Source of the DNA: JAXHNE01 sp038316995 | GTDB lineage: Bacteria; Patescibacteriota; Saccharimonadia; Saccharimonadales; JAXHNE01 | Assembly (NCBI GenBank): GCA_038316995.1 | Contig: JBBQAZ010000032.1 | Coordinates: 1 to 7,399, forward strand | Direction of reading: 5' to 3' | DNA: 7,399 nt | Shown here: positions 1 to 4,446 of the stretch, one piece after another | Layout: every line of letters starts with the position of its first letter | How positions within the stretch are numbered: position 1 is the stretch's first letter | Made by a program: the position numbers and the translations under genes | Notes under the pieces: generated by a model | The model's input: the letters and a program-made list of their open reading frames with translations, nothing else | Databases searched by the model: none | What the model was told of the DNA's origin: nothing

Positions 1-599
1 TTATTTCTTGTGCCTTCAGGAAATAATGCCATGTTTTTCCCTTTGTTTAGTAAATCGACTGCCGTTCGTGCAAGTGGCATCATTGTCACTTTTTGTTTTT
101 TCAATTGCGCTTTGTGGCGTTCATCTTTTGCAATCGCTGAATCGTCTGCACCATTAATTATATGTAGCGCTTTTCTCCCAAGTCGTACAACTCTGCTCGA
201 TTCATCTTCATGTTTGATGTCTTCGTCTCTAAAAACTGGTATCGCGCCAAGTCCGTCCGTAAGATGACGTACGATTGGTTTGTTTTGTATAGTGTGCTTT
301 GCAATTATAAATGTATTGCCTTGAATTAAACGTAGTGGACTGTTTTTTTGTAATGGCAAAGAAGCTACAATGCATGGATCAATTGCCTGGGAATGATTCG
401 GAGCTAAAACAAGTGTTTCGCCGTTTTCTAGTAGTTTTTCAATATACGAGTCGCTGTCGTCTACGTAGTGAACGTCCGGTCTGAACGCAAGGCTCATAGT
501 GCCATGTAGGACTTTAGAAGCAATGCGAGATGGTTCGTATTCACCGTAAAAATCATATACTTCTTTGTAGTTTTCTACCTCAATTTGCGGACGATTCAT
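1..599 (-). CDS. 1-acyl-sn-glycerol-3-phosphate acyltransferase family protein (PlsC-like), partial
   Basis: An open frame starts at the ATG at 599 and runs 199 full codons off the left edge, so the C-terminus is missing. The catalytic H(X4)D motif is seen in APNHSQAIDP (His69, Asp74). A motif II-like block, IPVFR, lies at 120-124, and motif III, FPEGTR, lies at 193-198, close to the edge. These define the LPLAT/PlsC family, which moves an acyl chain onto a glycerophospholipid or glycolipid acceptor at the inner face of the membrane. The gap from motif I to motif III is about 120 residues, longer than in typical PlsC, because of a charged stretch around 126-172. No strong membrane helix is seen in the visible part. 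Its role is either phosphatidic acid synthesis or acylation of a glycolipid. The start is supported by a well-formed promoter upstream. The family call is firm; the acceptor is unknown. Confidence 0.9.
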   Translation of the reverse strand, partial: MNRPQIEVENYKEVYDFYGEYEPSRIASKVLHGTMSLAFRPDVHYVDDSDSYIEKLLENGETLVLAPNHSQAIDPCIVASLPLQKNSPLRLIQGNTFIIAKHTIQNKPIVRHLTDGLGAIPVFRDEDIKHEDESSRVVRLGRKALHIINGADDSAIAKDERHKAQLKKQKVTMMPLARTAVDLLNKGKNMALFPEGTRN

Positions 600-636
600 G
601 ATTTTAACTTCTTTGCTCTATGCGCTATTGTAAAAC

Positions 637-665
637 ATTGTACGCCCCAAAATAATGATAATCAA
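637..665 (-). promoter_or_regulatory. Sigma70-like promoter for the acyltransferase gene
   Basis: On the minus strand TTGATT (660-665) and TACAAT (637-642) are separated by exactly 17 bp. This predicts transcription starting near 630 and a leader of about 30 nt before the ATG at 599. The leader contains only a weak purine stretch (AAGAAG) as a possible ribosome binding site. Confidence 0.65.
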
Positions 666-686
666 AGTGTATTTATAATCTAGTGC

Positions 687-692
687 TATTAT
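687..692 (+). promoter_or_regulatory. Candidate -10 box of a leaderless-type promoter
   Basis: TATTAT lies 6 nt before the ATG at 699, which would place the transcription start at or next to the start codon. A perfect TATAAT at 674-679 is an alternative and would give a leader of about 12 nt. Neither has a convincing -35 box. Confidence 0.4.
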
Positions 693-698
693 AAGATT

Positions 699-1088
699 AT
701 GAGCTCTGAAACAGAGACGATGGGAGTCCATAAGCCACAACGCAAGTACAAAGCTGGTGCTATGACTATTTTCTTTGCCATTGTAGCGCTTGTAGCAGGT
801 GGACTCGCTACCTGGATTACCGCTGACTCACCTATAGATAAAGGTGCAATTGATTCAGGTTCGATTATAGTTTTTGCCGCGGAAAGCACAATTAGCAGTA
901 TGCTCGCCATGCCCGTAGTTTTGTTTAGCTTCTTTTTTGCTGGACTTGCAATCTTAATTTCTTTGTTTAGGCTAAGACATGTAACGAGAAGTAAAAAAGT
1001 CCTGATTAACATCGTTGCAATTGTTATTGCATGTGCTGCAATCTATCTATCGGCAGTAGTCTATTTGTCTCTGGTTAAGCTAAATTAG
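699..1088 (+). CDS. Small membrane protein, three predicted helices, unknown function
   Basis: This 129-residue protein has a charged, cytoplasmic-looking N-terminus (residues 1-20). Three hydrophobic stretches follow, at about 22-42, 66-90 and 102-124, with a basic loop (RLRHVTRSKK) between the second and third. I do not recognise a named family. The ATG at 699 is preferred because a -10-like TATTAT ends 6 nt upstream, as in other genes here; a second ATG at 720 is possible. No Shine-Dalgarno sequence is visible. The gene diverges from the acyltransferase gene, and its last 9 bp overlap tail to tail with the minus-strand gene ending at 1080. An antisense frame inside it (689-1012) is a shadow. 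The hydrophobic pattern and clean frame make a real gene likely, but no role can be assigned. Confidence 0.75.
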   Translation: MSSETETMGVHKPQRKYKAGAMTIFFAIVALVAGGLATWITADSPIDKGAIDSGSIIVFAAESTISSMLAMPVVLFSFFFAGLAILISLFRLRHVTRSKKVLINIVAIVIACAAIYLSAVVYLSLVKLN

Positions 1089-1484
1089 TCGTAGTAAATT
1101 CCAAAGCAAAAGATCAAAGACAAATAAGAATACTCCTTGGATTATAATAGCCCAGCCGAATATTTTTCTTCGACCATCCCCGCGCGACAAAAAATAGCCC
1201 GCAACTACATAAGCAATATCTAAGAATATGTTTATAAAGATTATATTTACTTGATTAGACTGGTAAGCCAGATTAGCACTAACGCTAAGTGTGTCAAAAA
1301 ATACAGAACGCAAAATGTATAGTCCTATGATTGAATTTACAAATCCCCAAAGCCCATTCATTAGCCAGAATTGTCGTTTTGGAACCGACTTATGAAATTG
1401 GCGCCAAATGCCAATTCCAAGATTTGCGATACCCCAACCCGTAAGTACTGCTCCAGCGCCCGCGCTAATAGTCAAAAAATCCAT
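1080..1484 (-). CDS. Four-helix membrane protein, possibly DUF6992-like
   Basis: From the ATG at 1484 this is a 134-residue protein with four hydrophobic segments, at about 5-25, 40-62, 77-98 and 106-131. Conserved-looking blocks are GWGIANLGIG, MNGLWGFVN, a FLDIAYVVAGYFLSRG stretch, and GWAIIIQGVFLFVFDLL at the end. From memory this order (GW.N, MN..WG.VN, LD..Y..G, GW...QG.FL..FD) resembles DUF6992, an uncharacterised membrane family, but I cannot confirm it. The frame could open at a TTG at 1502, but that codon lies just upstream of a candidate -10 box (TATATT, 1491-1496) that ends 6 nt before the ATG, so the ATG is the better start. The gene is divergent from the small gene at 1622 and converges on the 699-1088 gene. 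Function unknown. Confidence 0.8.
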   Translation of the reverse strand: MDFLTISAGAGAVLTGWGIANLGIGIWRQFHKSVPKRQFWLMNGLWGFVNSIIGLYILRSVFFDTLSVSANLAYQSNQVNIIFINIFLDIAYVVAGYFLSRGDGRRKIFGWAIIIQGVFLFVFDLLLWNLLRLI

Positions 1485-1490
1485 AACCGC

Positions 1491-1496
1491 AATATA
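1491..1496 (-). promoter_or_regulatory. Candidate -10 box of a leaderless-type promoter
   Basis: On the minus strand TATATT ends 6 nt before the ATG at 1484. A TTGATT lies upstream at 1516-1521, with a rather long 19-bp spacer. A TATAAT at 1505-1510 is an alternative that would give a short leader. Confidence 0.4.
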
Positions 1497-1536
1497 GCAC
1501 AAAAATTATACAGGAAATCAAGCGTATACTTAGTGA

Positions 1537-1562
1537 ATTAGTAAATCCATAAGTTTACTAAT
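1537..1562. repeat. 26-bp inverted repeat in a divergent intergenic region
   Basis: ATTAGTAAA (1537-1545) and TTTACTAAT (1554-1562) are perfect 9-bp arms around an 8-base centre (TCCATAAG). The repeat lies between the divergent genes starting at 1484 and 1622, upstream of the promoter of the first. A dimeric-repressor operator is the simplest reading. The T-poor flanks make an intrinsic terminator unlikely. Confidence 0.55.
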
Positions 1563-1621
1563 GATTATCTACCTAGAAAATACAAGATAATACCAGTTAT
1601 TACTAAGGACAAAAGCATATA

Positions 1622-1885
1622 ATGAGTATAACCAATAGGATTTTTAAAGATGCAGATGGGAATGTTGTGATTATTCAGTTCCCAAACATTCCTTTGTTAA
1701 CATATATACTCTGTTTATTTGTATCAAAACTAACCGATGGAATATTGAATCAGTTTTTTGAAACGCTGGGATTCGGTGCTTTGTTTGTTTTTGCGTGGTT
1801 AGAGTTTTTTCAAGGAGTTAATTACTTTAGAAGAGCATTAGGCTTAATTGTGCTAATTTTTACAATTAAAAGTAAGATTGGATAG
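1622..1885 (+). CDS. Small membrane protein, unknown function
   Basis: This 87-residue protein opens with a short hydrophilic segment (FKDADGNVVIIQFPN, residues 8-22). One or two hydrophobic stretches follow, at about 23-42 and 47-63, then a WLEFFQGVNYFRRALG block, and a last hydrophobic stretch before a basic end. The block holding the WLE, GVNYFRR and LG residues looks like a conserved core, but I cannot name the family. The start is uncertain. The only upstream purine stretch, AAGGA, is about 11 nt away, and a TATAAT overlaps the ATG itself. Only 5 nt separate its stop from the ATG of the next small gene, so the two are probably co-transcribed and translationally coupled. Confidence 0.7.
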   Translation: MSITNRIFKDADGNVVIIQFPNIPLLTYILCLFVSKLTDGILNQFFETLGFGALFVFAWLEFFQGVNYFRRALGLIVLIFTIKSKIG

Positions 1886-1890
1886 CATTA

Positions 1891-2031
1891 ATGGGATTTC
1901 TTAAAAAGATATTTCCGATTGTAATAATTAAGAAATACTACAGTAAAAGTAATGTGAAACAAAACAACGCATCTACTCTATCTGATGCAGAAAAAGACAA
2001 ATTAGAAGACATAAAAGACGATAATAGTTAA
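1891..2031 (+). CDS. 46-aa small protein, unknown function
   Basis: A short frame opens at the ATG at 1891, 5 nt after the previous stop, and ends with TAA at 2029-2031. The first 16 residues are amphipathic to hydrophobic and basic (MGFLKKIFPIVIIKKYY). The rest is strongly charged and rich in Asp, Glu, Lys, Asn and Ser, with no cysteine. The tight spacing suggests it forms a two-gene unit with the 87-aa membrane protein, perhaps as a membrane-associated partner. It is too short for composition to prove coding. The main support is its position and its abrupt hydrophobic-to-acidic layout. It converges on the minus-strand gene ending at 2050. Confidence 0.45.
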   Translation: MGFLKKIFPIVIIKKYYSKSNVKQNNASTLSDAEKDKLEDIKDDNS

Positions 2032-2049
2032 AAACCAAGCGTTAGACAA

Positions 2050-2382
2050 TTACCGATGAAACCTAGTCTTAAGTTTCGTGAATATATAAAACACTAACGG
2101 AAATATTGCTGCGGCAACTATTGCGTACAAGACCAGTGCAAACTTGGCAAAGTCGCCAGGATATTCACCATGGCACGAAGTGTTGTTTGAATCCGTAAGG
2201 TTACTAGAGATACCTCCCGTGCAGTACACTAAATACTTCATTCCTTCTGGGGGTTCTTGTAGTCTCTGAACAGAATCGTAACTATTCTGCTGGTCTATTG
2301 AAATTGATCAATAGGCTACACCGTAAAGCAGCGCTAAGATAATTATTACAATCATCTGCGCCCGAATATATTGTTTTAACAT
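2050..2382 (-). pseudogene. Two-helix small membrane protein gene interrupted by an in-frame TGA
   Basis: From the ATG at 2382 one frame runs 110 codons to TAA at 2050-2052, but codon 25 (2308-2310) is TGA. Before it, residues 10-24 form a hydrophobic stretch (MIVIIILALLYGVAY). After it comes a polar region with two cysteines (about residues 54 and 70), then a second helix at about 79-101 and a basic tail. The parts make sense as one protein: helix, extracytoplasmic loop with a possible disulfide, helix. The upstream ATG has a candidate -10 box (TATAAT, 2390-2395) 7 nt before it, the layout of other genes here. An alternative is a 63-aa protein starting at the ATG at 2241, with an AGAAGGA purine stretch directly against the start codon, which is too close for normal use. 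I favour a nonsense mutation or base error over recoding. No family recognised. Confidence 0.55.
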
Positions 2383-2389
2383 GAAGTTT

Positions 2390-2395
2390 ATTATA
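2390..2395 (-). promoter_or_regulatory. Candidate -10 box upstream of the TGA-interrupted gene
   Basis: On the minus strand a perfect TATAAT ends 7 nt before the ATG at 2382. The surroundings are a run of alternating A and T, so chance is possible. No good -35 box is seen. Confidence 0.4.
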
Positions 2396-2450
2396 TATAT
2401 TTAACAAAAAATTTATATGGCCGGGGTTGCAGAATTATGTAGATATATTT

Positions 2451-2518
2451 TGGCGAGTTTCCGCACGAGCAAGCACCGCACGCCCTCGCTCAAATTATAA
2501 AACTTGCTCTTTCAGAGC
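2451..2518. other. GC-rich block of competing stems and short direct repeats
   Basis: Within an AT-rich gap this block holds GCGAG (2453-2457) complementary to CTCGC (2485-2489). GAGCAAG (2467-2473) is complementary to CTTGCTC (2503-2509), and nearly so to CTCGCTC (2485-2491), so the stems exclude each other. CCGCACG occurs twice (2461-2467 and 2476-2482). A small hairpin, GCTCT and AGAGC with a 3-base loop, ends the block (2506-2518). On the minus strand a TATAAT (2494-2499) precedes the GC-rich part, so a small RNA starting near 2487 is conceivable. I see no protein gene here. Confidence 0.4.
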
Positions 2519-2544
2519 TATCAGGTTCGATATTACAGACTCAT

Positions 2545-2586
2545 CCAAATGAAAAACCCATCTTTGCAGATGGGCACTTCATTTGG
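2545..2586 (-). terminator. Intrinsic terminator of the tRNA-Gln transcript
   Basis: On the minus strand a perfect 7-bp stem (CCCATCT and AGATGGG) closes a GCAA tetraloop (2557-2574) and is followed by five T (2552-2556). A second, outer 9-bp stem (CCAAATGAA with TTCATTTGG) encloses the whole structure at 2545-2586. The outer stem includes the CCA end of the duplicated tRNA tail at 2584-2586. The terminator therefore abuts that tail, suggesting it once stood directly behind an intact tRNA-Gln gene at this spot. Confidence 0.75.
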
Positions 2587-2604
2587 CTGGGGCGGCAGGA
2601 TTCG
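2584..2604 (-). repeat. Exact copy of the tRNA-Gln 3' end (21 bp), candidate attachment-site remnant
   Basis: The 21 bases are identical to 2774-2794, the last 21 bases of the tRNA-Gln gene including the discriminator and CCA. The copy covers the 3' side of the T arm and the 3' acceptor strand only. The preceding bases do not rebuild a T loop, and no complementary 5' acceptor strand lies between the two copies, so it is not a second tRNA gene. Confidence 0.85.
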
Positions 2605-2764
2605 GTCACTTTTAGCGACCCCGAAACTTCATGGCATGAAACAAGTTTCATCCAGAAGGTTTCCTTGCAGATTGCCAGTGGCAATCCTCACCTCCGAATG
2701 CACGCATTCGCAAGTTGAACCCTGCAACCAAAACAGGGTTGCCCGACGAGCCTAAAGACTCATC
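2604..2764 (-). other. Array of seven short hairpins downstream of tRNA-Gln, possible structured RNA
   Basis: Read on the minus strand, nearly every base of this stretch belongs to a short hairpin. The arms are GATGAGTC/GGCTCGTC (2745-2764), GCAACC/GGTTGC (2724-2742), CGAATG/CATTCG (2695-2710), GATTGCC/GGCAATC (2670-2686), AAGG/CCTT (2656-2666), ATGAAAC/GTTTCAT (2636-2651) and GGTCGC/GTGACC with one wobble pair (2604-2620). No promoter or terminator separates it from the tRNA, so it should be transcribed with it and end at the terminator at 2545-2586. I do not recognise RNase P RNA, tmRNA, SRP RNA or 6S RNA signatures. A plus-strand frame across it (2504-2755) looks spurious. The hairpins are seen directly; any function is inference. 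Confidence 0.6.
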
Positions 2765-2773
2765 AAACAACCC

Positions 2774-2794
2774 TGGCTGGGGCGGCAGGATTCG
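2774..2794 (-). repeat. tRNA-Gln 3' end, partner copy of the 21-bp direct repeat
   Basis: These are the last 21 bases of the functional tRNA gene, identical to 2584-2604. The copies are offset by 190 bp. Identity stops at the T loop on one side and right at the CCA terminus on the other, a usual extent for tyrosine-recombinase core sites in tRNA genes. Confidence 0.85.
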
Positions 2795-2848
2795 AACCTG
2801 CGAATGCCAGTACCAAAAACTGGTGCCTTACCACTTGGCCACGCCCCA
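2774..2848 (-). tRNA. tRNA-Gln (anticodon UUG), CCA encoded
   Basis: On the minus strand the 75-base gene folds as a full cloverleaf. The acceptor strands are TGGGGCG and CGCCCCA, the D arm has GTGGTAAGGC, and the anticodon stem CCAGT/ACTGG closes a 7-base loop TTTTGGT with anticodon TTG. The T arm is GCAGG/CCTGC with loop TTCGAAT. The discriminator is G and the CCA end is encoded in the DNA. The T-starting acceptor and G73 are typical of bacterial tRNA-Gln. The gene reads CAA codons, and CAG by wobble. No clear promoter is seen between it and the upstream 176-aa gene, so co-transcription with that gene is possible. Its last 21 bases are duplicated at 2584-2604. Confidence 0.97.
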
Positions 2849-2926
2849 TTGAATAGTGTTGTTTGAGCTATAAAGTAGTGGCTGCTTGCCGCTATTAGAT
2901 GCCCTACTACACCGAAGGATTTTACC

Positions 2927-3457
2927 CTATGCGGCTCTTTTTCTCAACTTTTCAAGGAGTGTCGGTTTGTTTATGCTGGCAATTCTACCAATAAGCTTAA
3001 ATCGATTGTAATCTGACTGCAAAAGCGGAAACGGATCCGATTCTTTTCGAATATCACCGTGCTCTGCTACGAAATGGCTGTGGCCGAACAAAAATAATCC
3101 TTCAACTGCGATTATGCTAGTCACCTTTTTGGTAAGTCCTTCGTATCTAGGTTTTTGCATAAGGCTATATACTGGGTCGCCGTACTCTGTCGTGCTAAAC
3201 TTAAGCTCTTCTCTGTCTGATAATGCGCCACTGTTCTTCAAAACGACTGTACCGAGGGCAGAAAACAATGCTCTTTCTTGTTCGCCATACCCTTGTTCGA
3301 CTATAAAATTATGCATCTCTGCATCTGGCAGAATTTTGCCAACTGATCGAGGGTTGTTTAGGAAGTCATCTAGTCTCAAGCTAGCTTCAGTTAATTCATA
3401 TCCAGGCTGTGGGGGAATATCAAGCGGTGAAATATTAATAGACGATGCAAGCGACAT
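2927..3457 (-). CDS. Hypothetical soluble protein, 176 aa
   Basis: The protein has no signal peptide, membrane helix or motif that I recognise. It is a mixed, fairly charged sequence with a Pro-rich N-terminal patch (SPLDIPPQPGYEL, about residues 10-22). A possible GEQERALFSALG helix lies near 58-69, a GLFLFGHSHFVAEHGD stretch near 119-134, and the C-terminus is very basic (LLEKLRKRAA). The HSH...H spacing could bind a metal, but this is speculation. The ATG at 3457 has an AGAGG ribosome binding site 6 nt upstream, the best Shine-Dalgarno site in the window, and a promoter lies further up. It is divergent from the VanY-like gene, with which it shares a 119-bp intergenic region containing a repeated element. 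tRNA-Gln follows downstream on the same strand. Confidence 0.75.
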   Translation of the reverse strand: MSLASSINISPLDIPPQPGYELTEASLRLDDFLNNPRSVGKILPDAEMHNFIVEQGYGEQERALFSALGTVVLKNSGALSDREELKFSTTEYGDPVYSLMQKPRYEGLTKKVTSIIAVEGLFLFGHSHFVAEHGDIRKESDPFPLLQSDYNRFKLIGRIASINKPTLLEKLRKRAA

Positions 3458-3508
3458 TTTTGTCCTCTTTCTTGGTGATTTTTGTTGTAAATTAAGCCTC
3501 TAACATCA

Positions 3509-3536
3509 ACTATCCTCTTCATAAGCATAATGTCAA
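3509..3536 (-). promoter_or_regulatory. Sigma70-like promoter for the 176-aa gene
   Basis: On the minus strand a consensus -35 TTGACA (3531-3536) and a weaker -10 GATAGT (3509-3514) are 16 bp apart. The predicted leader is about 45 nt and contains the AGAGG ribosome binding site, so this gene differs from the leaderless-looking ones. Confidence 0.5.
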
Positions 3537-3556
3537 GTAGTTTTTCCATAAGCATA
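3520..3556. promoter_or_regulatory. Repeated CATAAGCATA, candidate operator between divergent promoters
   Basis: CATAAGCATA occurs at 3520-3529 and 3547-3556, in the same orientation and 27 bp apart. The first copy lies in the -35/-10 spacer of the minus-strand promoter. The second lies in the spacer of the plus-strand promoter of the VanY-like gene. One regulator could control both genes. Chance repetition in AT-rich DNA remains possible. Confidence 0.4.
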
Positions 3557-3562
3557 TTGCGC

Positions 3563-3568
3563 TATACT
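3563..3568 (+). promoter_or_regulatory. Candidate -10 box of a leaderless-type promoter for the VanY-like gene
   Basis: TATACT ends 8 nt before the ATG at 3577, placing the transcription start at or next to the A of the start codon. No ribosome binding site is present. The -35 region is only a T-rich stretch. Confidence 0.5.
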
Positions 3569-3576
3569 TATTACCA

Positions 3577-4446
3577 ATGCGAGTTGTTGAGCCCCATCAG
3601 TTTAATAAGATTAAGAAAAAACGCCTAAAAAAGAAGTTGCCCGCAAAGGCAATTTTAATACCAATTGGTCTGTTTGTTGTTGTGACAGGCTATGTGCTTT
3701 TTGGTCAGCAACAAATACATAAGCCTGTAAAAAATGGCTCAGAGAGTGAATCTAGTTCACAGCCTACAGCTTTCAATGAGCCTATTCTAAAAAATTTTAC
3801 CGATGAACAATTCCAGGATCTATACAATTCTTTTGCTTATCCAAATACCCAACAGTTGGTAGAAAATCCTGTCATAACAGGAAATGCCAATGCTGATGTT
3901 CGCATACATGATATTGCACTCGCTAGAGGCTATAGACTTAGCGCTATTCCGGTTTCTAATATAGTAAAGATAGACGAACCGTACCTGACTGAAGACGATT
4001 TATTACAGCAAAATGCCAAAATCGGCTGGGATGGTATTAAGACGGCGGCTTCTGAAGCAAAAATACCACTACAAATTACATCCGCATATCGGTCTATCGA
4101 ATTCCAGCGCAGCGTTTTCTTAAGTCGAATGCGAGACGCTGGAATAACCGCATCTGGAATTGCAGACGGTTATTCTGATGCCGCCATAAACAAAGTAATG
4201 GATCAAGTTGCGCCTCCCGGATACTCTAGACACCATACTGGCTATACAATTGACGTTGCCTGTAACGGAATTGGACTATATGGATTCAAAAACACTAGTT
4301 GTTACGAATGGATTAGTGCTAATAATTTTGAAATTGCAAAACAACATGGATGGGTGCCAAGTTACCCAGAAGAAGCAGAAGAGCAAGGTCCAGATCCAGA
4401 ACCTTGGGAGTTTATCTGGGTTGGAACGATTAAACTCTATGAGTAA
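3577..4446 (+). CDS. Membrane-anchored VanY-like D-alanyl-D-alanine carboxypeptidase (peptidase family M15B)
   Basis: The 289-residue protein has a short, very basic N-terminus (KIKKKRLKKK), one helix at about 24-43, then a Ser-rich linker, so the catalytic domain should lie outside the membrane. Family landmarks are SAYRS (169-173), the zinc motif SxHxxGxxxD seen as SRHHTGYTID (Ser217, His219, Asp226), a W(I/L)..N-type helix near 245-257 followed by HGWVPSYP, and EPWEF (275-279) near the end. Such enzymes remove the terminal D-Ala from peptidoglycan stem peptides. The end motif in this family is usually ExxWH or EPWH, where Glu is catalytic and His is the third zinc ligand. Here Glu275 is kept but the His position is Glu278. 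The gene is first in a rightward cluster; the next gene starts 49 bp on with no terminator between. Family call strong; activity less sure. Confidence 0.88.
   Translation: MRVVEPHQFNKIKKKRLKKKLPAKAILIPIGLFVVVTGYVLFGQQQIHKPVKNGSESESSSQPTAFNEPILKNFTDEQFQDLYNSFAYPNTQQLVENPVITGNANADVRIHDIALARGYRLSAIPVSNIVKIDEPYLTEDDLLQQNAKIGWDGIKTAASEAKIPLQITSAYRSIEFQRSVFLSRMRDAGITASGIADGYSDAAINKVMDQVAPPGYSRHHTGYTIDVACNGIGLYGFKNTSCYEWISANNFEIAKQHGWVPSYPEEAEEQGPDPEPWEFIWVGTIKLYE

Larger units (their letters stand above)
2537..2764 (-). repeat. 9-bp direct repeat GATGAGTCT at both ends of the insert region
   Basis: GATGAGTCT occurs at 2756-2764 and again at 2537-2545 on the minus strand, each time shortly after a copy of the tRNA-Gln tail. 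The distance from tail to repeat is 9 bp at the first copy and 38 bp at the second, where the terminator lies between. It may reflect duplication of a longer tRNA-plus-flank unit rather than a simple insertion. The span given covers both copies. Confidence 0.45.

Noticed and set aside
10..267. Plus-strand 85-aa open frame
   Set aside because: Antisense to the acyltransferase coding region, where motif III lies.
689..1012. Minus-strand 107-aa open frame
   Set aside because: Antisense shadow of the 699-1088 membrane protein. Its apparent hydrophobicity mirrors the sense strand.
1080..1088. Tail-to-tail overlap of two convergent genes as a regulatory device
   Set aside because: A 9-bp overlap of stop regions is common in compact genomes, and no terminator or hairpin accompanies it.
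2308..2310. Alternative genetic code with TGA read as Gly (as in Gracilibacteria and SR1)
   Set aside because: The long genes contain no in-frame TGA and use GGN for conserved glycines. The TGA ending the first glycosyltransferase is a natural stop in an ATGA overlap. One TGA in a small gene is not enough.
2295..2315. Selenocysteine insertion at the in-frame TGA
   Set aside because: The stem around the TGA is short, AT-rich and contains the codon itself, unlike a bacterial SECIS element placed just downstream.
2504..2755. Plus-strand 83-aa open frame
   Set aside because: It lies across the terminator, the tRNA-tail copy and the hairpin array. Its protein has no plausible fold, and the frame matches the kind of spurious reading produced by antisense tRNA sequence.
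2745..2770. Hammerhead ribozyme suggested by GATGAGTC
   Set aside because: The required GAAA after stem II and a suitable cleavage site are missing. The sequence is simply one arm of a hairpin.
2604..2773. tmRNA or RNase P RNA in the insert
   Set aside because: No RNase P core sequence such as GAGGAAAGTCC is seen on either strand. No 5' acceptor strand matching the tRNA-like tail and no tag reading frame ending in an Ala-rich peptide were found, so neither call can be supported.
3114..3503. Plus-strand 129-aa open frame
   Set aside because: Antisense to the 176-aa gene, which has a promoter and ribosome binding site. The shadow has neither and is Ser/Cys-rich in the usual antisense manner.
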